A DNA stretch of 5,824 bases from JAZNQL01 sp045590155 (GTDB taxonomy: Bacteria; Bacillota; Clostridia; UMGS1883; UMGS1540), in NCBI GenBank assembly GCA_045590155.1, contig JAZNQL010000053.1, positions 1 through 5,824 on the forward strand, in the 5' to 3' direction. Positions 1 to 4,972 of the stretch are shown piece after piece. A program made the translations under genes and the position numbers. Within the stretch, counting starts at the first letter, position 1. Every line of letters starts with the position of its first letter. Below the pieces are notes generated by a model. It did no database searches. It saw only the letters and a program-made list of their open reading frames with translations, and was not told where the DNA came from.

Positions 1-198
1 TTCCGAAATCATAGCGCCTGCACGAAGTCCTACACGATGGAACATTAAATCTGTATCATCGGGGTCGGAATCAGCTTTTACGCCGATATCGGTAATTGTC
101 CATCCCTTTTTTCTTAAGTGCTCGCAAACTGCTTCCTTTAAGGGATAGCCCGCAAAATCTGCACCTACAAGTAACTGTTTATCTTTTATCTTTTTCAT
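1..198 (-). CDS. RpiB/LacA/LacB-family sugar-phosphate isomerase, partial (N-terminal 66 codons; runs off the window at position 1)
   Basis: Translating the minus strand from ATG 198-196 gives an uninterrupted 66-codon frame to the window edge. It begins with a short beta strand and GADFAGYPLKEAV (residues 12-24), followed by HLRKKGW and DIGV. This is the N-terminal nucleotide-like fold of the RpiB/LacA/LacB aldose-ketose isomerases, which interconvert sugar phosphates such as ribose 5-phosphate and ribulose 5-phosphate in the cytoplasm. Typical RpiB proteins have Asp-His at the first active-site loop; here it reads Asp14-Phe15, and the usual Tyr-Pro after the second strand is replaced by a stretch containing FHRVG. 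It is therefore probably a divergent member with a different sugar phosphate, so no gene symbol is given. AAGGAG lies 7 nt before the ATG. It is the fourth visible gene of the minus-strand operon, 29 bp after the amidohydrolase stop. The catalytic cysteine and phosphate-binding regions lie outside the window. Confidence 0.8.
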   Translation of the reverse strand, partial: MKKIKDKQLLVGADFAGYPLKEAVCEHLRKKGWTITDIGVKADSDPDDTDLMFHRVGLRAGAMISE

Positions 199-227
199 AC
201 TTAAACTCCTTTATTTAAATTTAACTA

Positions 228-992
228 CTACTTAATATCCAGCAGAGTTACTGCGTTTTTCCACAATATATGTTCCAGTTCTTCGTCTGTAAGCTTTGAG
301 TAAAGAACACTTCTTACATACATTTCGGGATTGTATCCCGGGAAATCTGTACCAAATAGAATTTTTTCTTTTGAAACTTTATCAACTCCATAACGTAGCA
401 TACCATAAGCAGCAATACCTGTGCCTGATAAATCCAAATACACGTTATCGTGATTTTTAACAATTTCCAGTCTGTTTTCATAGTCATTACCATAACTGGG
501 ATGAGCCATAACAATTTTTAAATTTTTAAATTCTTTGGCAATCTTTGCAAATTCATCAGGGTCTCCCGGATGCACTGAAACAAGCATTTCCTTTTCTTCA
601 CAAAGTTTGAAAAGCTCAAAAAAACCTTTTGATAAATAGGTATCACATCCCATAAGATAGGGACAAAGTTCCCCTACAAGCTTTACGCCTTTATTATAAT
701 ACTTTTCTATTTCGGCAGCTGAAAGCTCGGGAAAATCGGGATGAATGTGAATCCCCGGAACAAAAAAGTCGCTGTATTTTTCGTAAAAAGAGAAAATCAT
801 TTCATTAAGCGTTTGCACTGCTTTTCCGTAATCTTGGCAACCTTCAAGAAGGGGAAGGTCAATAGCAGAGCCTGCCGCCATTGTGATGTCCGCTCTTTTA
901 AGTTCTTCTACAAAAAGTTCGTCGGTCATATCATAACCATACTTTTGTGTAGTGTTGTTTTTTGGGTGTGAATGAAAATCAAATACTTTCAA
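228..992 (-). CDS. Amidohydrolase-superfamily TIM-barrel metal hydrolase (Amidohydro_2-like), TTG start
   Basis: This is a 254-residue protein, a usual length for small Amidohydro_2 (PF04909-type) hydrolases. The metal ligands of the superfamily can be placed: HxH after strand 1 (His7, His9 in DFHSHP), His141 (SVHPGD), His164 (MAHPSYG) and Asp216 (FGTDFPG). Further barrel-end segments are PGIHIHP (79-85) and GELCP (107-111). There is no signal peptide or membrane segment, so it is cytoplasmic. The family hydrolyses or decarboxylates small cyclic or amide-like compounds; the substrate cannot be read from sequence. The start is TTG at 992-990, because AGGAGG sits 7 nt upstream and the HxH motif follows at once, as expected for strand 1. 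It lies 42 bp after the esterase gene and 29 bp before the isomerase gene, all on one strand. A role in the same catabolic pathway as the isomerase is an inference from the operon. Confidence 0.87.
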   Translation of the reverse strand: MKVFDFHSHPKNNTTQKYGYDMTDELFVEELKRADITMAAGSAIDLPLLEGCQDYGKAVQTLNEMIFSFYEKYSDFFVPGIHIHPDFPELSAAEIEKYYNKGVKLVGELCPYLMGCDTYLSKGFFELFKLCEEKEMLVSVHPGDPDEFAKIAKEFKNLKIVMAHPSYGNDYENRLEIVKNHDNVYLDLSGTGIAAYGMLRYGVDKVSKEKILFGTDFPGYNPEMYVRSVLYSKLTDEELEHILWKNAVTLLDIK

Positions 993-1009
993 GAAAAAAC
1001 CTCCTTTTA
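993..1009 (-). promoter_or_regulatory. Shine-Dalgarno that fixes the TTG start of the amidohydrolase gene
   Basis: On the minus strand the AGGAGG core (1005-1000) is preceded by four A/T bases and followed by a 7-nt spacer, then TTG at 992. No ATG or GTG lies in frame at a better distance, and the encoded protein begins MKVFDFHSHP, so the rare start codon is well supported. The very strong match to the 16S tail may compensate for TTG. Confidence 0.8.
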
Positions 1010-1034
1010 AGTATGTAATCGTGACACTTTAAAA

Positions 1035-1676
1035 TTATATTTGTCTTTTGTGTTTTAATAACCACTGATAGGTTTCAATATTATTGAAGGTATCTGTCCA
1101 TACATCATGGTCGTATCCTTCCATGCGAACAAGTTCAACCTTTCCGCCTTTGATGTTAACTTTTTCTGCCATAAGTTCGCTTTCGCGGAAAAGAACGGTC
1201 GTATCGTCTGTTCCGTGGACTGCACGAATGGGGAACTGAATTCTGTCACGAACTCCGGCATAAAGTCCGCCACCGCAACAAATTACTGCTGCAGCAAAAA
1301 GGTCGGGATGCACAAATGCCATTGTCCAAGCTGTATATCCGCCCATGCTTGAGCCCGAAAGGTATACTCTGTCTTCGTCTACATAGTCTTTTGCAATCAT
1401 ATCTTTCATAAAATCAACAACATAAGTGAAATTCTGGAACCAGGTATAGTCATCGTCACAACTGGGAGCAACAAATATAAATGGCATATCGTCTGTTAAA
1501 ACGTCACGTCTTAAAGGGCAATCGTTAATTGCCATATCAACATTTCCGGGCACCTGTCCCATACCGTGGAAGTAAAACAATATAGGATACTTTTTGTCTT
1601 CAGAAAAATCCTTGGGGAACTCAATCCCATAATTTAATTTGTAGTCATATTTTGTGTAAGTTTGTTTTTGGTACAT
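1035..1676 (-). CDS. Small cytoplasmic alpha/beta-hydrolase (serine esterase, dienelactone hydrolase/feruloyl-esterase-like)
   Basis: The protein is 213 residues with a complete serine-hydrolase layout. It has an oxyanion-hole HG (FYFHGMG, His37-Gly38), the nucleophile elbow GSSMGG with Ser110, the acid loop HGTDD with Asp158 most likely catalytic, and His190 in GYDHDVW. The fold and motif spacing match single-domain esterases and peptidases of the prolyl-oligopeptidase/PHB-depolymerase/feruloyl-esterase type. These cleave esters, for example acetyl or feruloyl groups on sugars, though the true substrate is not readable here. There is no signal peptide or membrane anchor, so it would act on imported compounds. 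Start: ATG at 1676 with AAGGAG 7 nt upstream. It lies 53 bp after the phosphate transporter and 42 bp before the amidohydrolase, consistent with a shared transcript. All triad residues are present and no frameshift is seen. Confidence 0.87.
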   Translation of the reverse strand: MYQKQTYTKYDYKLNYGIEFPKDFSEDKKYPILFYFHGMGQVPGNVDMAINDCPLRRDVLTDDMPFIFVAPSCDDDYTWFQNFTYVVDFMKDMIAKDYVDEDRVYLSGSSMGGYTAWTMAFVHPDLFAAAVICCGGGLYAGVRDRIQFPIRAVHGTDDTTVLFRESELMAEKVNIKGGKVELVRMEGYDHDVWTDTFNNIETYQWLLKHKRQI

Positions 1677-1729
1677 TTTTTTACTCCTTTATTTAGTTAT
1701 CCAATAACATATAGAAAATCTCTTTAATT

Positions 1730-3484
1730 TTAAATTGTATATTTTGCTTTATATTCTTCATAAAGAGCCATAAAGCTATTTTCGTTATCGTCTTTTATAT
1801 GCTTTAAATATTCGTGTGTTTCAAAATTGCCTTGCGACATTTCAAGAATACATGCGGCAATGTTTGAACAATGGTCTGAAATTCTTTCGTAGTTTGTAAC
1901 AAGGTCCGATAATATAAAACCAAGTTCAACTGTGCATCCGCCTTCTGTAAGACGCTGGATATGATGGCTCTTGCTCTTACGTTTTAAGCGGTCTATAACC
2001 TGCTCTAAAGGTTCAACCTTCTTTGCAAGTTCTGTATCCTGATTTATTAAAGCACGTGTTGTTAAATCTACAATATCGCAAACTGCCATAGACATAACAT
2101 CAATATCGTGTCTTGCGTTTTCCGAGAACTGAAGATTTTTTGTATGAGCTTCTTCAATAGCTTCAACAATATTTGCAGTATGGTCTGAAATTCGTTCAAC
2201 ATCTCCTATAACGTGCAGAAGCTGGGTTACATGGTTACTGTCTTTTGTAGAGAGGGGAAGCTGTGCAAGCTTTACAAGATAAGCGCCAAGCTTGTCCTCG
2301 TACTTATCGATTTCGCCTTCTGTAGCCATAATAGCTTTTGCCTTTTCTTCGTCAAATCCATTCATAAGAGTTGAAGCATCTGAAAGAGCATTTTGTGCTA
2401 GAGTTGCCATATCTCCTGCAAGAGTACGGCACTTTTCGACCGCAAAGGAAGGAACGGCAAGGAAGCGCTCGTCCAAAGTATCGAATGCGCCTGCAACGTG
2501 AGGTTTTTTATCTTCTTTGATTGCTTTAACACAAATCATTTCTATCCACTTGCAGAAAGGAAGGAGAACGATTGTTGACAAAACATTAAATATTGTATGA
2601 GCCACGGCTATTGTAAAAGGAGTTACTGCGTGATTCATAAAAGAGAAAGGATAAAAATGATTTATTACATAAAAAGGAATGGTTACTACCAAAACGCCTA
2701 TAATTTTAATAAATACGCAGGCAAAGGCAACTCGTTTTGCGGAAGAATTACCCTTTAAAGAGGAAAGAACGGGGGTTATTGTTGTGCCTATATTCTGTCC
2801 TAAAATTACAGGCCATGCAGTGGAGAAAGGAATAACCGTAGTAATTGAAAGTGCCTGCAAAATACCAACCGAAGCGGACGAGGATTGAATTATAGCTGTA
2901 AGAACAAGCCCTACTAAAATACCCATAACAGGATTTGCAAACATAATCATAAGCTTTGCAAAGTTAGGGTCATCCTTTAAACCTGCCATAGAACCGCTCA
3001 TAATATCCATACCGAAAATAAGAACGCTGAAACCAAGCAAAATTGTTCCAATATCTTTTTGTTTGTCATTTTTAGCAATAAAGGTAAGAATAATACCAAT
3101 CATAGCTAAAATGGGGGTAAACGAAGTGGGCTTTAAAAGCTGCAAGAAAAAGCTGTCACCGCTTATGCCTGATGAACTTAAAATCCATGCAGTAACGGTA
3201 GTACCTACATTTGCACCCATTATTATGCTGATGGTTTGTCCAAGCTTCATAAGGCCTGAATTTACAAAACCTACAAGCATAACAGTTGTAGCAGAAGAAC
3301 TTTGTATAACTGCAGTTACTAAAAGTCCAAGCAGAAAGCCTTTAAGGCGCGTGGATGTGAATCGGTTCAAAATTGATTCAAGCTTTCCGCCCGAAAGTTT
3401 TTTAAGACCGTCACCCATTACGTCCATTCCGTAAAGGAATAAAGCTAAGCCACCGATAAGAGTTAAAACTGAAAAAAAGTCCAT
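1730..3484 (-). CDS. Na+/phosphate cotransporter family protein with C-terminal PhoU-like domain
   Basis: This 584-residue protein has two inverted-repeat Na/Pi-cotransporter modules (PF02690-type), each with the diagnostic QSSSA motif (residues 61-65 and 200-204) followed by a Gly-Asn-Gly-Thr-Thr loop (GANVGTT 90-96, GQNIGTT 229-235). Hydrophobic segments fill about residues 5-312. The soluble C-terminal part (about 345-575) is helical and carries two PhoU-type metal motifs, ERISDH at 430-435 and again at 533-538. The family imports inorganic phosphate with sodium across the cytoplasmic membrane (NptA/YjbB relatives); some bacterial members have been linked to phosphate export. The PhoU-like domain is thought to regulate transport. 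Start: ATG at 3484 with GGAGGA 6 nt upstream. It is the promoter-proximal gene of the minus-strand operon, so phosphate transport is tied to the downstream hydrolases and isomerase. Length and motifs are complete. Confidence 0.95.
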   Translation of the reverse strand: MDFFSVLTLIGGLALFLYGMDVMGDGLKKLSGGKLESILNRFTSTRLKGFLLGLLVTAVIQSSSATTVMLVGFVNSGLMKLGQTISIIMGANVGTTVTAWILSSSGISGDSFFLQLLKPTSFTPILAMIGIILTFIAKNDKQKDIGTILLGFSVLIFGMDIMSGSMAGLKDDPNFAKLMIMFANPVMGILVGLVLTAIIQSSSASVGILQALSITTVIPFSTAWPVILGQNIGTTITPVLSSLKGNSSAKRVAFACVFIKIIGVLVVTIPFYVINHFYPFSFMNHAVTPFTIAVAHTIFNVLSTIVLLPFCKWIEMICVKAIKEDKKPHVAGAFDTLDERFLAVPSFAVEKCRTLAGDMATLAQNALSDASTLMNGFDEEKAKAIMATEGEIDKYEDKLGAYLVKLAQLPLSTKDSNHVTQLLHVIGDVERISDHTANIVEAIEEAHTKNLQFSENARHDIDVMSMAVCDIVDLTTRALINQDTELAKKVEPLEQVIDRLKRKSKSHHIQRLTEGGCTVELGFILSDLVTNYERISDHCSNIAACILEMSQGNFETHEYLKHIKDDNENSFMALYEEYKAKYTI

Positions 3485-3531
3485 GCAGAATCCTCCGTAT
3501 GCATATTTTTAAAAATTGCCTAAAACGACAG

Positions 3532-3548
3532 GTTAATTATATATTAAC
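3532..3548. promoter_or_regulatory. Inverted repeat over the -10 box of the operon promoter (candidate operator)
   Basis: GTTAAT and ATTAAC form perfect 6-bp arms around a 5-bp centre. The -10 hexamer on the minus strand (3541-3536) lies inside it. A repressor bound here would block RNA polymerase. The region is very AT-rich, so a chance palindrome is possible, and no regulator gene lies in the window to pair with it. Confidence 0.35.
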
Positions 3549-3564
3549 TCATAATAAAATTCAA
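3536..3564 (-). promoter_or_regulatory. Predicted sigma-A-type promoter of the minus-strand operon
   Basis: On the minus strand TTGAAT (3564-3559) and a perfect TATAAT (3541-3536) are separated by exactly 17 bp. Transcription would start near 3529, giving a 5' leader of about 45 nt that ends in the GGAGGA ribosome site of the phosphate cotransporter gene. No other promoter-like pair as good is visible in front of this operon. Confidence 0.65.
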
Positions 3565-3623
3565 TAGTTTTAATAAACATTTTGACAAAAAAAGTTATTT
3601 TATATCATAAAAAAATATTTTAC

Positions 3624-3652
3624 TTGAAATTTTTATCAAGATATGATATCAT
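3624..3652 (+). promoter_or_regulatory. Promoter of kinase copy 1, with extended -10 (TGN)
   Basis: TTGAAA (3624-3629), a 17-bp spacer and TATCAT (3647-3652) preceded by TGA form a -35/extended -10 pair. The same elements occur with identical spacing before kinase copy 2. All six differences between the two promoters in this stretch fall in the spacer, while both hexamers are unchanged, which supports function. A perfect TATAAT at 3657-3662 is also conserved, but its -35 position is not. The predicted transcription start is near 3659. A 14-bp palindrome, ATATGATATCATAT, covers the -10 box at 3641-3654. Confidence 0.65.
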
Positions 3653-3663
3653 ATTATATAATG

Positions 3664-3685
3664 TAAAAATAGAATTTTATTTTTA
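3664..3685 (+). repeat. Inverted repeat in the 5' leader of kinase copy 1
   Basis: TAAAAATA (3664-3671) and TATTTTTA (3678-3685) are perfect 8-bp complementary arms around a 6-nt loop, just after the predicted transcription start. Copy 2 keeps both arms exactly and changes only the loop. The stem is pure A/T and would be weak as RNA; it could equally be a DNA-binding site. Confidence 0.4.
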
Positions 3686-3691
3686 TGAATG

Positions 3692-3710
3692 AAGGAGCAT
3701 GATAAAAGTG
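3692..3710 (+). promoter_or_regulatory. Ribosome binding site that selects the GTG start of kinase copy 1
   Basis: AAGGAG at 3692-3697 is followed by ATG after only one base and by an in-frame GTG (3708-3710) after ten bases. A one-base spacer is too short for normal initiation, so GTG is preferred and the ATG at 3699 is regarded as a decoy. The same arrangement is preserved in copy 2. Confidence 0.65.
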
Positions 3711-4799
3711 TCATTGAATTTAAAGGATATATGCACAAAGTTTGGAATTAAAGCAGAAGAAAAAGATGTTCAACCCTATGGTAGCGGACATATAAACACT
3801 ACCTATCTTGTAAGCTGCGACGCAGGATATATTCTTCAAAAAATAAATGTAAAGGTTTTTAAAGATGTTGATAAGGTTATGGAAAATATAGCAAACCTCA
3901 CAGATTATATGAGAGAGCAGATAACTGCTGCAGGCGGAAATCCTGATAGAGAAACTCTTACTTTAATCAGGACCATTGACGGAGATATATATTACAAGGT
4001 TGATGACGAAACATATTTTCGTATGTATAAGTTTATAACAGACTCAATTTCATACGATTTTGTAGAAAATCCGAAACAACTTTATTATACAGGTAAGGCT
4101 TTCGGTAAATTCCAGCAAAAACTTAACGGATTTTCGATAGACAGCTTCCACGAAACTATTAAAGACTTCCATAACACACCTGTTCGTTATCAGCAACTTG
4201 AGGATGCAATTAAAAATAACGCATCTGGCAGAAAAGACAGCGTGCAGGAAGAAATAGATTTTGCTGCAAAGTATAAAAAATATACACAGGTAGTAACCGA
4301 TGCGATAAAAAATGGAGAAATACCTCTTCGTGTTACCCACAACGACACAAAGCTTAACAATGTTTTGTTTGATAAGGACACAGGCGAAGGAGTTTGTGTA
4401 ATAGACCTTGATACAATAATGCCCGGCTCAATGCTTTACGATTTTGGTGATTCACTTCGTTTTGGAGCATCAAGCGGTACAGAGGACGAAAAAGACCTTT
4501 CAAAAATCTGGTTTGACCTTGAAAAGTTTGAATATTATGCAAAAGGTTTCCTTGAAGAAGTAAAAGATATTATTACCGAAAAAGAAAAGGAACTTTTACC
4601 TGTATCCGCACTTTTAATGACTTACGAATGTGGCATACGTTTTCTTGCTGACTACATAAACGGAGATACATATTTCCGCACCCATTACCCCGAACATAAT
4701 CTCGACCGTGCACACACACAGTTCAAGCTTGTATATGATATTGAATCAAAACTTCCAAAGATGAGCGAAATAATCGATAAAATTTTAAAAGAGATATAA
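3708..4799 (+). CDS. nahK: N-acetylhexosamine 1-kinase-like protein (APH phosphotransferase family), copy 1
   Basis: This is a 363-residue kinase, close to the ~360 residues of bifidobacterial NahK/LnpB, which phosphorylates GlcNAc or GalNAc at C1 with ATP in the lacto-N-biose/galacto-N-biose pathway. The N-lobe has a glycine-rich YGSGHINTTYLV (24-35). The C-lobe has the HxDxxxxN catalytic loop in THNDTKLNN (His211, Asp213, Asn218) and the metal-binding IDLDT (Asp233/Asp235), followed by MPGSMLYDFGDS. The tail includes ECGIRFLADY and YPEHN, also familiar from NahK as I recall it. Family is confident; exact sugar is inferred. The GTG start is chosen from Shine-Dalgarno spacing; an ATG nine bases upstream (3699) would add three residues. 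It has its own promoter and a terminator 6 bp after the stop. A tandem paralogue follows, and its N-terminal third has diverged far more than the rest. Confidence 0.88.
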   Translation: MSLNLKDICTKFGIKAEEKDVQPYGSGHINTTYLVSCDAGYILQKINVKVFKDVDKVMENIANLTDYMREQITAAGGNPDRETLTLIRTIDGDIYYKVDDETYFRMYKFITDSISYDFVENPKQLYYTGKAFGKFQQKLNGFSIDSFHETIKDFHNTPVRYQQLEDAIKNNASGRKDSVQEEIDFAAKYKKYTQVVTDAIKNGEIPLRVTHNDTKLNNVLFDKDTGEGVCVIDLDTIMPGSMLYDFGDSLRFGASSGTEDEKDLSKIWFDLEKFEYYAKGFLEEVKDIITEKEKELLPVSALLMTYECGIRFLADYINGDTYFRTHYPEHNLDRAHTQFKLVYDIESKLPKMSEIIDKILKEI

Positions 4800-4800
4800 T

Positions 4801-4836
4801 AAAAAGGCGATGTAAAATTTTTACATCGCCTTTTTT
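4801..4836 (+). terminator. Intrinsic terminator after kinase copy 1
   Basis: GGCGATGTAAA (4806-4816) pairs perfectly with TTTACATCGCC (4820-4830) around a 3-nt loop, followed by six T (4831-4836). The hairpin is preceded by an A tract (4801-4805), which lengthens the stem and would make it work in both directions. It begins right after the kinase stop codon, so copy 2 needs its own promoter, which is present. Confidence 0.93.
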
Positions 4837-4885
4837 ATGGGGATAGGAGAATATGTTTTGCCCAAAAACAAAAAATATAATTTGC

Positions 4886-4914
4886 TTGAAATTTCTGATT
4901 AGATGTGATATCAT
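4886..4914 (+). promoter_or_regulatory. Promoter of kinase copy 2, duplicated from copy 1
   Basis: TTGAAA (4886-4891), a 17-bp spacer and TGA-TATCAT (hexamer 4909-4914) repeat the copy 1 promoter at a constant 1262-bp offset. The TATAAT at 4919-4924 is also kept. The TGATATCA core palindrome (4906-4913) is conserved, while its outer arm is changed by one base. It lies 50 bp after the terminator of copy 1, so the two kinases appear to be separate transcription units. Confidence 0.65.
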
Positions 4915-4925
4915 ATTATATAATG

Positions 4926-4947
4926 TAAAAATAAAATCTTATTTTTA
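4926..4947 (+). repeat. Inverted repeat in the 5' leader of kinase copy 2
   Basis: The arms TAAAAATA (4926-4933) and TATTTTTA (4940-4947) are identical to those of copy 1, with loop AAATCT in place of GAATTT. Keeping the arms while the loop varies fits selection on the pairing or on the arm sequence, but only two loop bases differ. Confidence 0.4.
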
Positions 4948-4953
4948 TGAATT

Positions 4954-4972
4954 AAGGAGTATGATAAAAGTG
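4954..4972 (+). promoter_or_regulatory. Ribosome binding site that selects the GTG start of kinase copy 2
   Basis: AAGGAG (4954-4959) is one base from ATG 4961 and ten bases from GTG 4970, exactly as in copy 1. The GTG is again preferred. Confidence 0.6.

Larger units (their letters stand above)
3485..3707. other. Divergent intergenic region with back-to-back promoters
   Basis: This 223-bp, very AT-rich region separates the minus-strand operon from the first kinase gene. It holds the operon promoter at 3564-3536, the kinase promoter at 3624-3652, the kinase leader inverted repeat at 3664-3685 and the ribosome sites. A consensus TTGACA also occurs on the plus strand at 3582-3587, but the nearest -10-like hexamer (TATCAT, 3603-3608) is only 15 bp away, so it is at best a secondary promoter. 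The layout would allow co-regulation of both units. Confidence 0.6.
3623..4562 (+). repeat. Tandem direct repeat, unit 1 (promoter, leader and kinase gene)
   Basis: This stretch aligns without gaps to 4885-5824 at an offset of 1262 bp. Similarity starts at the -35 region and runs to the window end. By hand count the promoter and leader (3623-3698) differ at 10 of 76 bases, 3699-4106 at about 111 of 408, and 4107-4562 at 25 of 456. Identical runs are 4107-4204, 4230-4286 and 4458-4562. Confidence 0.9.

Noticed and set aside
741..1352. Plus-strand frames of 76 and 81 codons opposite the amidohydrolase and esterase genes
   Set aside because: They are shadows of the two real minus-strand genes, whose catalytic motifs are intact.
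2292..3434. Several plus-strand open frames of 69-123 codons inside the phosphate cotransporter gene
   Set aside because: They are antisense to a complete, motif-rich transporter gene, lack ribosome sites and resemble no family.
3501..3519. Palindrome around ATTTTTAAAAAT in the leader of the minus-strand operon
   Set aside because: It has no loop and consists of A/T runs in an AT-rich leader, so it is not convincing as a hairpin, terminator or riboswitch.
3582..3608. Consensus TTGACA with TATCAT as an additional plus-strand promoter
   Set aside because: The spacer is only 15 bp and the pair is not repeated before kinase copy 2, whereas the downstream TTGAAA/TATCAT pair is conserved in both.
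4837..4902. A 21-codon frame starting at ATG 4837 between terminator and kinase copy 2
   Set aside because: No Shine-Dalgarno precedes it, it begins inside the terminator tail, and nothing supports translation.
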